A model generated the notes under the pieces. It worked only from the letters and a program-made list of their open reading frames with translations. It was not told the DNA's origin and made no database searches. This document shows positions 53,915-63,306 of a DNA stretch of 64,000 bases, in pieces (the stretch's first letter is position 1; each line of letters starts with the position of its first letter). Source of the stretch: Flavobacteria bacterium RIFCSPLOWO2_12_FULL_35_11 (GTDB lineage: Bacteria > Bacteroidota > Bacteroidia > Flavobacteriales > Flavobacteriaceae); NCBI GenBank assembly GCA_001800975.1, contig MGWK01000007.1, positions 62,001-126,000 of the forward strand, in the 5' to 3' direction. The position numbers and the translations under genes are program-made.

Positions 53915-53944
53915 ACCCGAAATCAATCAAAAAATCAATTTATT

Positions 53945-54283
53945 ATGAAGAAAATTGAAGCAATTATCAGAAAATCAAAATTTGATGAAGTAAAAGAAGC
54001 CCTGCATCGAATTGAAGTCAACTTTTTTAGCTACTGGGATGTAACGGGAGTTGGAAATGAAAAGGAGGGGCATGTGTATCGCGGCGTGGGTTATAGCACT
54101 TCCGACATTCAGCGCAGATTTTTATCCATTGTTGTTTCCGATCCATTTTTGGACAGAACCGTTGAGGCAATTCTTACAGCGGCCTTTACCGGAGTTACCG
54201 GAGATGGTAAAATATTTGTTTCGGATGTTGAAGAAGCATATAGAATCAGAACTAAAGAAACGGGTGCCGACTCATTAAAATAA
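53945..54283 (+). CDS. glnB: PII nitrogen regulatory protein
   Basis: Small trimeric signal protein that reads 2-oxoglutarate and ATP/ADP and controls ammonium transport. The C-terminal signature TGVTGDGKIFVSDVEEAYRIRT is clear in two parts (residues 82-92 and 93-103). The T-loop carries a tyrosine at residue 50 (RGVGY), the position uridylylated in E. coli GlnB (Y51), but its surroundings (GYSTSDIQRRFL) differ from the canonical loop. The ATG at 53945 gives 112 residues, exactly the usual length; an upstream TTG lies in the promoter. Pairing with amtB suggests a GlnK role. Confidence 0.93.
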   Translation: MKKIEAIIRKSKFDEVKEALHRIEVNFFSYWDVTGVGNEKEGHVYRGVGYSTSDIQRRFLSIVVSDPFLDRTVEAILTAAFTGVTGDGKIFVSDVEEAYRIRTKETGADSLK

Positions 54284-54305
54284 AAACAAAATTAACTTTT
54301 ACATT

Positions 54306-55544
54306 ATGGAAAATACACTATTTACGATTAACAATGTTTGGATGATGATGTGCACTGCACTCGTATTTTTGATGCACTTGGGCTTCTCATTGTTAGAAAT
54401 TGGGTTAACCAGACAAAAAAACACCATTAATATTTTATTTAAAAACGTATTTATTCTTTCGGTTGGCGTGGTACTTTATGCTTTGGTCGGATTTAATTTA
54501 ATGTATCCGGGCTCATTTATCTACGGTATTTTGCCCGATCATTTTTTCTCTTTATTCGGACTGACAGTGCCTGAAAACGGATTAACTTCAGAATACAATG
54601 TCGGATATACTTACTGGACTGACTTTTTATTTCAGGGAATGTTTGCCGCTACCGCAGCAACCATCGTTTCTGGTGCAGTTGCTGAACGCGTAAAATTGGG
54701 TTCATTTATGATTTTTACCATTTTTTATGTCGGACTTGTTTATCCAATCACTGGATCCTGGAAATGGGGTGGAGGCTGGTTAAATGACCTTGGGTTTTAT
54801 GATTTTGCCGGTTCAACTTTGGTGCATTCTGTTGGCGGCTGGGCTGCATTTATCGCTGTTTGGTTATTGGGAGCACGAATTGGGAAATTTAATAAAGATG
54901 GTTCTGTTGGCGCAATTCCCGGCCATAGTATTCCGTTGGCAACTGCGGGTGTGTTAATTTTATGGTTGGGCTGGTTCGGATTTAACGGAGGTTCGGTGCT
55001 TTCTGCAGATCCAGGTAAAACTTCCCTGGTGTTGGTAACAACCTGTTTGGCCGCAGCATCAGGTGGATTGAGCGCATTATTGGTGTCCTTATTCAGAAAC
55101 AAACAATATGATTTATCGATGTTCCTAAATGGATTGCTTGGCGGTTTGGTTGGGATTACGGCTGGAGCCGATATGATGAGCGTCACCGACTCCATTGTTA
55201 TTGGAATTATCGCAGGTATCCTGATTGTTTTGGGTGTTGGATTTGTGGACAAATTAAAACTCGACGATCCTGTTGGTGCAATTCCGGTTCATTTAATTTG
55301 TGGAATTTGGGGAACATTGGCTGTGGGAATTTTTGGTGAAATGGCAAGTTTGGAGCAATTGGGCAAACAAGCCATAGGCGTTGTTGCAATCGCAGCATTT
55401 TGTATCACATTTGCTTTCATCATATTAATTATTTTAAAGAAAACCGTTGGAATTAGGGTTTCTGAGGAAGAAGAGCAAGAAGGATTGGATATTCACGAAC
55501 ATGGAATGGATGCCTACCCAGATTTTCGTTTAAACCAACATTAA
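54306..55544 (+). CDS. amtB: ammonium transporter AmtB
   Basis: Eleven-helix trimeric inner-membrane ammonium channel. The twin pore histidines fall in STLVHSVGGWAAF and VHLICGIWGTLAVG, and the family signature DFAGSTLVH includes the structural Asp. WGGGWLNDLGFYDF is the usual block before it. The 412-residue length is normal. It starts 22 bases after glnB and shares its promoter. The cytoplasmic tail (SEEEEQEGLDIHEHGMDAYP) is acidic. Confidence 0.95.
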   Translation: MENTLFTINNVWMMMCTALVFLMHLGFSLLEIGLTRQKNTINILFKNVFILSVGVVLYALVGFNLMYPGSFIYGILPDHFFSLFGLTVPENGLTSEYNVGYTYWTDFLFQGMFAATAATIVSGAVAERVKLGSFMIFTIFYVGLVYPITGSWKWGGGWLNDLGFYDFAGSTLVHSVGGWAAFIAVWLLGARIGKFNKDGSVGAIPGHSIPLATAGVLILWLGWFGFNGGSVLSADPGKTSLVLVTTCLAAASGGLSALLVSLFRNKQYDLSMFLNGLLGGLVGITAGADMMSVTDSIVIGIIAGILIVLGVGFVDKLKLDDPVGAIPVHLICGIWGTLAVGIFGEMASLEQLGKQAIGVVAIAAFCITFAFIILIILKKTVGIRVSEEEEQEGLDIHEHGMDAYPDFRLNQH

Positions 55545-55558
55545 TAAGTCTGAAAATG

Positions 55559-55582
55559 AGTGGCTTATTTTATTAAGCCACT
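55559..55582 (+). terminator. hairpin between amtB and the porin gene
   Basis: AGTGGCTTA (55559-55567) pairs with TAAGCCACT (55574-55582), a perfect 9-bp stem. The downstream T content is weak, so it may reduce rather than stop read-through into the porin gene. Confidence 0.45.
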
Positions 55583-55678
55583 TAATTTCCTCTAATTTTT
55601 TAAGAATTTGGCTTGGGTGATAGTTCACTCATTAGATAAAGTATTGCCAAAAAATATCACTGACAAATAAACATTAGA

Positions 55679-56362
55679 ATGATGAAAACAATTAAAAGAA
55701 CATTATTATTACTGGTTGCCATATGCTCATTAAGTCCGATGAATGCACAAGAAGAACCAAAGACCAAATTTGATGTGGGTGTGGATTTTGCCAGCCGATA
55801 TGTGTGGAGAGGTCTCGAATTTTCCGATTCGCCGGCAGTGCAGCCTTATGCAGAACTAACCTCGGGCAATTTCACGCTTGGCGCCTGGGCTTCTTATGAA
55901 ACCGGCGGGCAAGTGGTTGGACAAGAATTGGATTTGTATGCAAGTTATGCTTTTGGACCCGTTTCATTGGGATTCATTGATTATGCATTTCCCGTAGACG
56001 GCGCTTCAGACGGGTATTTTAAAATGCAAAATCACGTTGGGGAAGCAACATTAAGTTTTGACGGTGTTGAAAAATTTCCTTTAACGTTTTTGTTGGGTGT
56101 CAATGTTTACAATGATGATAACAATTCAATTTATACTGAATTGGGTTACCCTTTCAAAATTGGAGAAACAGAAATGAAACCTTTTATTGGGGCAGGAAAT
56201 GAAATATATACCACAGACGGGGAATATAAAGTTTCCAACTTTGGACTTTCAGCCTCGAAAGCCATTAAAATTACAGACGCATTTAGTTTAGGCGTATCCG
56301 CATCAGCCATTTTTAATCCGGATACAGATGATGCTTACTTGGTATTTGTGATTTCTTTATAA
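55679..56362 (+). CDS. TorF-family putative porin
   Basis: Signal peptide (residues 1-24, ending MNAQ) and a beta-barrel of about 200 residues beginning FDVGVDFASRYVWRGLEFSD, the hallmark of the TorF/gcw_chp group. The last residues (DAYLVFVISL) form a terminal strand. It is placed behind amtB, so outer-membrane passage of a nitrogen source is plausible but unproven. It has its own terminator. Confidence 0.85.
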   Translation: MMKTIKRTLLLLVAICSLSPMNAQEEPKTKFDVGVDFASRYVWRGLEFSDSPAVQPYAELTSGNFTLGAWASYETGGQVVGQELDLYASYAFGPVSLGFIDYAFPVDGASDGYFKMQNHVGEATLSFDGVEKFPLTFLLGVNVYNDDNNSIYTELGYPFKIGETEMKPFIGAGNEIYTTDGEYKVSNFGLSASKAIKITDAFSLGVSASAIFNPDTDDAYLVFVISL

Positions 56363-56399
56363 AAAGAATAGTTATTGGTTAATTATTATATTAAGGTTT

Positions 56400-56437
56400 G
56401 CCTGTCCAGGGTGTACAAAAACTGGGCAGGCTTTTTT
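56400..56437 (+). terminator. terminator of the porin gene
   Basis: GCCTGTCCAG (56400-56409) pairs with CTGGGCAGGC (56422-56431, one G-U pair), followed by TTTTTT. Confidence 0.85.
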
Positions 56438-56441
56438 AGCT

Positions 56442-57047
56442 TTATTTATAGGCTTTTACCCCAACAGGAATGGCAACAGGCAAATTATTTTCTGAGGGCG
56501 GAATTGGACATGAAAAGGTGTGATTGTAGGCGCAATAAGGATTGTATGCCTTGTTGAAATCGATACGAATTGTTTTGCTGCCTTCTTTAGGAATTTCTAA
56601 ATCTATAAAACGTCCACCTCCATAAGTGAGCGTTCCGTTTGTGGCATCGTTAAAAGGCAAGAATAAATGCTCGGCATATTCAACCGTGATCATCAATTCC
56701 TGACTTTGATAAATGCTCAACGCCATTTTTTTTCCATTCAAGGTAAAATGTGCAATGCCGTATTTCCGGTACAATGGCAAACGGTCGGTAGTTGTTTGCA
56801 TCTCAAATATGGGCGTGCCTGGCGTTAATTCAAAATCGGCTTCAATATTGTAATTTTCGTCAATATCAAAAAATTCCAAAGCTTTAAATGTTTTCAGGCC
56901 TTCTTCAGTTAAAGGAGACGTTGCCGCATCGGCAAATTCTCTGTTTAATTCATATTGAAATAGCTTGATTTCATTTTCATGGGTTGCATCTTTTTTTTCA
57001 CAACTAAAAAAAACAAGAGCGACAAGCATACTTAGGAAATATTTCAT
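56442..57047 (-). CDS. DUF1684 lipoprotein
   Basis: Lipoprotein with lipobox ALVFFSC in the first 20 residues. DUF1684 body with the motifs PLYRKYGIAHFTLNGK, ELMITVEYAEHLFLPFNDATN, GGGRFIDLEIP, and YNPYCAYNHTFSCPIPPSENN with a conserved cysteine pair at the C-terminus. The function of the family is unknown. The ATG at 57047 is preferred over 57089 because it directly precedes the signal peptide. Length 201 residues. Confidence 0.88.
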   Translation of the reverse strand: MKYFLSMLVALVFFSCEKKDATHENEIKLFQYELNREFADAATSPLTEEGLKTFKALEFFDIDENYNIEADFELTPGTPIFEMQTTTDRLPLYRKYGIAHFTLNGKKMALSIYQSQELMITVEYAEHLFLPFNDATNGTLTYGGGRFIDLEIPKEGSKTIRIDFNKAYNPYCAYNHTFSCPIPPSENNLPVAIPVGVKAYK

Positions 57048-57231
57048 TTTTAAAAAATTTATTTCCAAAAATACAGAATATTGTTTCAAAAAAGGACTTA
57101 AAGCGCCTAAAATTTGAAGTGCCTAAAGTTAAACAATAGCTTAAAAATGTATTTTTTTGAACTAAAACATCAAGACTTTTTGGTATAAAATATTTATGGA
57201 AATTAAAAATCTGCATTGACACAAATTTTTG

Positions 57232-57310
57232 TAATTTTGATAAATACCTGATGCATCATGGAAAATTAGTAATTTTCATGGGTTGAATCCGACTTAGAGT
57301 CGGGTTTTTT
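57232..57310 (+). ncRNA. candidate small RNA with its own promoter and terminator
   Basis: TAATTTTG at 57232-57239 matches the -7 consensus. About 65 bases later a rho-independent terminator follows: CCGACT (57289-57294), TAG, AGTCGG (57298-57303), then a G and six T. Between them lies a second hairpin, CATGgAAAATT-AGT-AATTTTCATG, with one bulged G. The interval encodes no protein. The -33 element is poor (TTG 13 bases upstream). The rest of 57090-57538 holds only repeat copy C. Confidence 0.45.
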
Positions 57311-57390
57311 AATTTTGAAATGTGGGTGAAATGATGGGATTTTTTAAACCTAAGCAGCGGTAGGAAGAATTTTGAATGATGAATTCTAGC

Positions 57391-57490
57391 TGCGTTAGGG
57401 ATTGAACGGTGTGTTTGATCGCTTTTTTAGTTGTTTTTCACAACTTAAAAAGGCGAGTAGTGAAAGCCCGACCCGAAGGGGAACGCCCAA
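57391..57490 (-). repeat. dispersed intergenic repeat, copy C (inverted)
   Basis: Read on the minus strand it has the same order as copies A and B: TTGGGCGTTCCCCTTCGGG, GGGCTTTCACTACTCGC, a hairpin GTTGT-GAAA-AACAAC with T/A extensions, then ATCAAACACACCGTTCAATC and CCTAACGCA. It lies between the candidate small RNA and an MFS transporter gene. Confidence 0.75.
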
Positions 57491-57538
57491 ATTTTAAAAT
57501 TATTTTTTAAGCTGTCATAAAAATTATTAAGATAAAAA

Positions 57539-58774
57539 ATGTTAAAAAGAACATTCAGTAGTTACCGGGATTCATTTAGCGGACTGTCGAAAGAAGTTTG
57601 GTGGCTGGCGTTGATTACCTTTATAAATAGGGCAGGGACGATGGTAATTCCGTTTTTGTCCTTGTATTTAACCGCCGAAATGCACTTAACTTTGTCGGAA
57701 GTAGGCTGGATTATGACTTGTTTTGGCTTGGGTTCTTTGTTGGGTTCTTGGCTTGGCGGAAAACTGTCCGATAAAATTGGCTTTTACAAGGTTATGTTTT
57801 TCAGTTTGTTAATCACCGGGATTTCATTTATTGCCTTGCAGTTTGTGCATACATTTTTGGGTTTTGCCATTGGCATATTTCTTACCATGACTTTTGCCGA
57901 TGCTTTTAGGCCGGCTATGTTTGTGTCACTTAAAGCATACAGCAAACCTAAAAATCAGACAAGATCGCTAACATTAATTCGATTGGCCATTAATTTGGGC
58001 TTTTCGTTCGGACCATTTTTTGGCGGATTGATTATTGCCGCCATAAGTTATTCCGGACTTTTTTGGGTGGATGGGATTACCTGCATCGCGGCAATTGTGG
58101 TGATGAAAGTTGTGTTGAAGGAAAAAAAGATCAAAGTTGATAAATCAATCATCATTGTTGAAAAGGAAAACAAAATAACCTCAGTTTACAAAGACAAACC
58201 GTACTGGTTGTTTTTAATGATTATATTTTTGATGGGCTTTGTGTTTTTGCAATTATTCACCACCATGCCTTTATTTTATAGGGAAGTTCACGGGATGACG
58301 GAAGTTCAGATTGGTTTGCTGATGTCGGTAAACGGATTCTTGATCTTCTTGTTCGAAATGCCTTTGATTCATTATATCGAAAAAAAATTATTGGACCGAA
58401 TGAAAATAATTACCTGGAGTTTGGTGTTATTGTCATTGAGTTATTTGGTTTTAAACACCAGTTCTTGGGGCGGTATTTTAATTGTGGGAATGTTGTTAAT
58501 TACGGTAGGTGAAATGTTGGCGTTTCCTTTTACCAATAATTTTGCGATGAATAGGGCACCTACCGGAAGCGAAGGCCGTTATTTGGCTTTGTATTCCATG
58601 GCATTTTCGTGTGCGCATATTTTTAGCGCCAAAACCGGCATGGAAGTCATCGACCGATTCGGATTTTTTACCAACTGGTTTCTCATGGGAGGATTGGGCT
58701 TGTTGGCCGTTTTTTTTATGATTTGGTTGCGGAAAATATTGGATTTAGAGCGGGAAATGGCAATTGACAATTAA
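57539..58774 (+). CDS. MFS transporter, drug-efflux-like
   Basis: Twelve-helix inner-membrane transporter of the major facilitator superfamily. The loop 2-3 motif is GSWLGGKLSDKIGFYKV, and the helix 5 region has RLAINLGFSFGPFFGG. The central loop (KEKKIKVDKSIIIVEKENK) separates two six-helix halves. 411 residues, normal. It resembles MdtH/YceE-type exporters; the substrate is not predictable. No promoter box is evident in the 48 bases between repeat copy C and the start. Confidence 0.88.
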   Translation: MLKRTFSSYRDSFSGLSKEVWWLALITFINRAGTMVIPFLSLYLTAEMHLTLSEVGWIMTCFGLGSLLGSWLGGKLSDKIGFYKVMFFSLLITGISFIALQFVHTFLGFAIGIFLTMTFADAFRPAMFVSLKAYSKPKNQTRSLTLIRLAINLGFSFGPFFGGLIIAAISYSGLFWVDGITCIAAIVVMKVVLKEKKIKVDKSIIIVEKENKITSVYKDKPYWLFLMIIFLMGFVFLQLFTTMPLFYREVHGMTEVQIGLLMSVNGFLIFLFEMPLIHYIEKKLLDRMKIITWSLVLLSLSYLVLNTSSWGGILIVGMLLITVGEMLAFPFTNNFAMNRAPTGSEGRYLALYSMAFSCAHIFSAKTGMEVIDRFGFFTNWFLMGGLGLLAVFFMIWLRKILDLEREMAIDN

Positions 58775-58793
58775 GTATTAAAAGAATTTTTCA

Positions 58794-58835
58794 ACTTTCC
58801 AATTTCCAACTTCGGTCTTCTGTCTTCGGACTTCC
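58794..58835. repeat. heptad-periodic array between convergent genes
   Basis: Six degenerate heptamers in a row: ACTTTCC, AATTTCC, AACTTCG, GTCTTCT, GTCTTCG, GACTTCC. Consensus is roughly RWCTTCS. It fills most of the gap between the MFS stop and the peroxiredoxin stop. Confidence 0.65.
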
Positions 58836-58848
58836 GACAACCCCAATA

Positions 58849-59415
58849 CTATTTATAATTTTTGATGACTTCCATTACTTTTTTGCTGTCTTCTGCAGCA
58901 TTCACTTCGGCGTTTTTATAGATAATTATTCTGTTTTTGTCTAGGACGAAAGTCCACCGTGATGCGGTTATTCCTCTGACCAATAAAAAATTTTCACCAG
59001 CTATTTCACGGGTTATGGAGCCACCTTCTTTTGTTGGAACGCCAAATGCTTTGGAAATGTCACCTTTACTGTCGGAAATTAAGGGGAAATTTAATTGGGA
59101 TGATTCTTTAAAATATTTTAAATTTTTCACTTCGTCGCCGCTAATGCCAATAATTGTAGCGCCCATTTTATCGAAAGTGGCTTTGTCGTCGCGGTAAGCG
59201 CAGGCTTGTGCGGTGCAGCCGCCGGTCATAGCCGCCGGATAGAAATAAACAATCAAGAAATCGGATTTCACAGTGCTCGATTTCCAATTGGCTCCAGTAT
59301 CGTCTGTTCCAGAAAATTCAGGAATTTTATCTCCAATTTTTAATTCATTTGCGTTTTGTGCCATGACTGAAATGGTAAGTGTTAAAAGTGCTATGATGCT
59401 TATTATTTTTTTCAT
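58849..59415 (-). CDS. exported peroxiredoxin, BCP/AhpC-TSA type
   Basis: Thiol peroxidase with a signal peptide (KKIISIIALLTLTISVMAQ), so periplasmic, unlike cytoplasmic BCP. The peroxidatic and resolving cysteines are in PAAMTGGCTAQACAYRD, five residues apart, as in E. coli BCP (CTVQAC); the usual T-P/S-G-C is G-G-C here. The catalytic Arg is in ITASRWTFVLD. 188 residues. The periplasmic thioredoxin at 14504 or a similar protein could reduce it (inference). Confidence 0.9.
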   Translation of the reverse strand: MKKIISIIALLTLTISVMAQNANELKIGDKIPEFSGTDDTGANWKSSTVKSDFLIVYFYPAAMTGGCTAQACAYRDDKATFDKMGATIIGISGDEVKNLKYFKESSQLNFPLISDSKGDISKAFGVPTKEGGSITREIAGENFLLVRGITASRWTFVLDKNRIIIYKNAEVNAAEDSKKVMEVIKNYK

Positions 59416-59600
59416 TTTCTATGATTTATCATGCAATAATACCAAAATCAACAGTTAAAATTGTTATTTGCTCTTTGATTTAACGTTTTTTTATGGGTGG
59501 AATGAGTTTGTATTGTGATTTGTGATATGAAAAAATTGGAGATTTTCTAAGAAAAAATGACTACAGCCATTGATGAAGACAGTTGTTGTGCAATTGTTGC

Positions 59601-59880
59601 TTATTTCGCCTTGACTTTTTTGCCCTCTACAAAGTTTTCATCATATTCTACTTTGTCGTTTCTGTCATAACGTATAAAATGGCCGTGTTTTATGCTGTCT
59701 TTGAAATTGCCCACTTGCCACAACTGTCCTGTTTCTCGATAAAATATCCATTCGCCTTGCATCAAGTTATTTTCAAAAATTCCAGTTGCTTTCACCTTTC
59801 CATTTTTTTTAGTAATAAGTTAAGCGATTTCCCTTTTGTTCTGAAACAATTTGCCCGTTTTTATAGGTGGAATTTTCCAT
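59601..59880 (-). pseudogene. MORN/YwqK-like repeat protein, frameshifted
   Basis: From ATG at 59880 (minus) the frame reads MENSTYKNGQIVSEQKGNRL then TYY and stops at 59809-59811. Another frame resumes immediately as KKNGKVKATGIFENNLMQGE and continues WIFYRETGQLWQVGNF with GHFIRYDRNDKVEYDENF to the stop at 59601. The two parts together form one protein of toxin-antitoxin YwqK/MORN repeat type, broken by a one-base shift next to an A8 run. A sequencing error is possible. The remaining 59416-59600 region is empty. Confidence 0.6.
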
Positions 59881-59933
59881 TTTAATCAATGTTTAAATAT
59901 GAAAGGCTTGCCATTTCTGTCTTGTTTTGAAAG

Positions 59934-60998
59934 TCACTTTTTTCTGTTGATGCCCTTTTTGTAATTCTTAACCATTTTTCCGAAATCTTTGTCCTTTTTT
60001 CGTTTTTCAGCGATTGTTGCTTCAAAATGTGATTTTTCACTTTCCATTTTCAGGTAATTTTCGTAGGAAGCGTTGTCTATTTCTCCTTTTTCAACAGCTT
60101 CCATCACACTACAGCCAATCTCGATGGTATGCGTACAATCTTTGAATTTACAATTTTTAGAAAGTCGGACAATCCTATCAAAAGTAGTTTCCAGTCCTTT
60201 TGCGGTGTCGGCAATACCAACTTCCCTCATTCCTGGGTTATCAATTAAGATTCCGCCATTTTCAAGAATAATTAATTCTCTATGACTCGTAACGTGTTTT
60301 CCTTTGTGGGTGCTTTGACTTATGATATCAGTTCTCATTAAGGATTTACCGGAAAGGTTATTTAAAAGTGTAGACTTTCCAACACCTGATGATCCAAGCA
60401 TACAATAGGTTTTTCCTTGTTCAATAAAAATATTTATCGCTTCGTATCCATTTTTTGTCTCATTGCTTATAGGAATAATTGGCACATTTTTAATCCTTGC
60501 TTTTATACTTTTCAAAATTTCATCAACCTGAAGTTCATCAATTAAATCAGTCTTAGTAAGTACGATTACTGGCTTAACTTTAGATGAATTACAAATGGTT
60601 AGGTATCTTTCAAGTCTGTTGATGTTAAAATCCCGATCGGCGGCTTGCACTAAAAATGCATAATCAATATTTGTTGCAATAATTTGAACCGCTCCAAATT
60701 GACCCACTGCCTGACGTTTAATAACTGAGAATCTCGGCAGTATATGGTGAATTATTGCATAATCAAAATCATGGGTAGCCAGCGCAACCCAATCGCCCAC
60801 AGCCGGAAAATCTTCACGACTTTTTGCTGTGAAACGCATATTTCCGGTTATCTCGGCTTCAAATTCTCCCTTTATGGTCTTAACAACATATCGCTCTCTA
60901 TGTTCCGAAATAACCCTTCCTATCTCGAAATTGCTCAAGTTGTGTTCAACCCTGAACTTTTCAAATTTATCATTGTATCCTAAATCCGCTAAAGTCAT
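59934..60998 (-). CDS. rsgA: ribosome biogenesis GTPase RsgA
   Basis: Circularly permuted GTPase that assists late 30S assembly. N-terminal OB fold (residues 20-100, AITGNMRF and VGDWVAL), then G4 (VLTKTDL) before G1 (GSSGVGKSTLLNN) and G3 (DNPGMREVG), the permuted order. C-terminal zinc site CKFKDCTHTIEIGC. 354 residues, typical of Bacteroidetes. The region upstream (60999-61245) contains no gene or clear site. Confidence 0.95.
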   Translation of the reverse strand: MTLADLGYNDKFEKFRVEHNLSNFEIGRVISEHRERYVVKTIKGEFEAEITGNMRFTAKSREDFPAVGDWVALATHDFDYAIIHHILPRFSVIKRQAVGQFGAVQIIATNIDYAFLVQAADRDFNINRLERYLTICNSSKVKPVIVLTKTDLIDELQVDEILKSIKARIKNVPIIPISNETKNGYEAINIFIEQGKTYCMLGSSGVGKSTLLNNLSGKSLMRTDIISQSTHKGKHVTSHRELIILENGGILIDNPGMREVGIADTAKGLETTFDRIVRLSKNCKFKDCTHTIEIGCSVMEAVEKGEIDNASYENYLKMESEKSHFEATIAEKRKKDKDFGKMVKNYKKGINRKK

Positions 60999-61245
60999 TT
61001 CAATTTAGATTAGAAAGCAGTTTATTACATGGTTGCCCTAGCTTGAGCGCTAACTTGTATAAAGGTCTGACAAAATCATCCCAGTCCACCCAAATTTGGC
61101 CAAACAAATATCAGATTTTCTTTAGTTTAAGGTTCATAGAAAATGCAGCAATTCCGTTTTACTCAAATTTATAAAAATTTTAATGGACTTTTATTTTGGT
61201 AATAATTATAAAATTTAGCGTTCGTAAATTGTTAAAAATTAGGTG

Positions 61246-63306
61246 TTACTCCACCACACTGTCAATCAGCACATTTAATATTTCAATGGCGGCTTTTGAT
61301 ATTTTTGTTCCCGGGCCAAAAACGCCCACCACGCCGGCATCAAACAAAAATTGATAATCCTGCGCCGGAATTACGCCGCCGGCAATCACCATAATATCTT
61401 CGCGGCCATAAGCTTTTAGCTCGGCAATTATCTGGGGAACCAAGGTTTTGTGTCCTGCAGCCAAGGAAGATATTCCCAACACATGCACATCATTTTCAAT
61501 GGCTTGTTTTACGGCTTCTTTTGGTGTTTGAAACAAAGGGCCAATGTCTACGTCAAAACCCAAATCGGCATAGCCGGTGGAAACCACTTTTGCACCGCGG
61601 TCGTGACCGTCTTGTCCCAATTTTGCAATCATAATTCTTGGACGCCTTCCTTCTAATTCAGCGAATTTGTTGGCCAATTCCTTGGCTTTTTCAAAATCTG
61701 GATCGTTTTTAATTTCTTTGCTGTACACGCCTGAAATAGATTTAATGGTTGCTTTATACCTTCCGTAAACTTTTTCCAAAGCATCGGAAATCTCCCCTAA
61801 AGTAGCTCTTTTTTCTGCAGCAATGATCGCCAATTCCAATAAATTGCCTTCTTGGGTTTTGGCGCACTCCGTTAAATTATGCAACGCTTTGTTAACTTCT
61901 GCACTGTTTCTGTTCGCTTTTAATTCATTTAAACGCTCAATTTGAGATTCTCTTACGGCATCATTGTCCACTTCTAAAATCTGTAACGGATCTTCTTCTT
62001 CCAAAATATATTTATTGACGCCAACTATAATATCTCTTGTGCTGTCAATTCTGGCTTGCTTTTTTGCGGAAGCTTCTTCAATGCGCAATTTCGGAATGCC
62101 TTGCTCAATGGCTTTGGTCATTCCGCCGAGTGCTGAGACTTCCTGCAACAATTCCCAGGCGGTGTTTACCATTTCTTCGGTTCGTTTTTCAACAAAATCT
62201 GAACCAGCCCAAGGATCGACGGTTTTGGTAATTTTTGTTTCTTCCTGTATATAAATTTGGGTGTTACGTGCAATTCTGGCAGAAAAATCGGTTGGCAACG
62301 CAATGGCTTCATCGAGCGCATTGGTATGCAAACTTTGTGTGCCGCCAAACGCTGCTGCCATAGCTTCAATGGCGGTTCGTGCCACATTGTTAAATGGATC
62401 CTGTTCTGTTAAACTCCAGCCGCTTGTTTGGCAATGTGTTCTCAACACCAACGATTTTGGATTTTTTGGATTGAATTGTTTTACCATTTTCGCCCACAAC
62501 ATACGAGCAGCCCTCATTTTTGCAATTTCACCGAAATGATCCATACCAATAGCCCAGAAAAAGGACAAACGTGGCGCAAAAGTATCAATGTCCATTCCTG
62601 CTGCAATGCCGGTTTTGATGTATTCCAATCCGTCTGCCAAGGTGTAGGCCAATTCAATTTCGGGTGTGGCACCGGCTTCTTGCATATGATACCCAGAAAT
62701 AGAAATTGAATTGAATTTTGGCATATTTTTGCTGGCATATTCAAATATGTCAGCGATAATTTTCATGGATGGCGTTGGTGGATAAATATAGGTATTGCGC
62801 ACCATAAATTCTTTCAAAATATCGTTTTGAATGGTGCCTTCCAATAATTTTTCAGCAACGCCTTGCTCTTTTGCAGCCACAATATAAAAGGCCAAAATGG
62901 GTAAAACGGCGCCGTTCATGGTCATAGAAACCGACATTTGGTCTAGCGGGATTTGGTCGAAAAGCATTTTCATGTCTTCAACCGAATCAATCGCTACGCC
63001 AGCTTTGCCAACATCGCCTTGCACACGTTCGTGATCCGAATCATAACCGCGGTGCGTTGCCAAATCAAAAGCAACGGACAAACCTTTTTGGCCTGCCGCC
63101 AAGTTTCTGCGGTAAAATGCATTGCTTTCTTCGGCAGTTGAAAATCCGGCATATTGACGAATGGTCCAAGGTTGACGAACAAACATGGTAGAATATGGCC
63201 CTCTTAAATAAGGCTCAATTCCCGCCACATAATTTTCGTGTTCAAAATTGGGTTCTTTCTCAGTTAGACTAACTATTTTTAGTTGTGAAAAATCTTTACG
63301 CTTCAT
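61246..63306 (-). CDS. mutB: methylmalonyl-CoA mutase large subunit
   Basis: Coenzyme B12-dependent isomerisation of methylmalonyl-CoA and succinyl-CoA. TIM barrel with the substrate-binding [33 protein letters not shown], and [19 protein letters not shown]. The C-terminal B12-binding domain has the Dx Hx x G motif [12 protein letters not shown], and the conserved SSLAAGHK follows. 686 residues, slightly shorter than the classic 720-residue MutB because of a compact N-terminus. Its start overlaps the small-subunit stop by 11 bases. Confidence 0.95.
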   Translation of the reverse strand: MKRKDFSQLKIVSLTEKEPNFEHENYVAGIEPYLRGPYSTMFVRQPWTIRQYAGFSTAEESNAFYRRNLAAGQKGLSVAFDLATHRGYDSDHERVQGDVGKAGVAIDSVEDMKMLFDQIPLDQMSVSMTMNGAVLPILAFYIVAAKEQGVAEKLLEGTIQNDILKEFMVRNTYIYPPTPSMKIIADIFEYASKNMPKFNSISISGYHMQEAGATPEIELAYTLADGLEYIKTGIAAGMDIDTFAPRLSFFWAIGMDHFGEIAKMRAARMLWAKMVKQFNPKNPKSLVLRTHCQTSGWSLTEQDPFNNVARTAIEAMAAAFGGTQSLHTNALDEAIALPTDFSARIARNTQIYIQEETKITKTVDPWAGSDFVEKRTEEMVNTAWELLQEVSALGGMTKAIEQGIPKLRIEEASAKKQARIDSTRDIIVGVNKYILEEEDPLQILEVDNDAVRESQIERLNELKANRNSAEVNKALHNLTECAKTQEGNLLELAIIAAEKRATLGEISDALEKVYGRYKATIKSISGVYSKEIKNDPDFEKAKELANKFAELEGRRPRIMIAKLGQDGHDRGAKVVSTGYADLGFDVDIGPLFQTPKEAVKQAIENDVHVLGISSLAAGHKTLVPQIIAELKAYGREDIMVIAGGVIPAQDYQFLFDAGVVGVFGPGTKISKAAIEILNVLIDSVVE

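Noticed and set aside
53912-53944. A TTG start that would extend PII by 11 residues
   Set aside because: The codon is inside the -7 promoter box, and the ATG at 53945 gives the standard 112-residue protein.
61964-62254. Several frames of 60-96 codons antisense to mutB
   Set aside because: They overlap strongly conserved mutase sequence, have no ordered motifs, and are usual shadows in a long gene.
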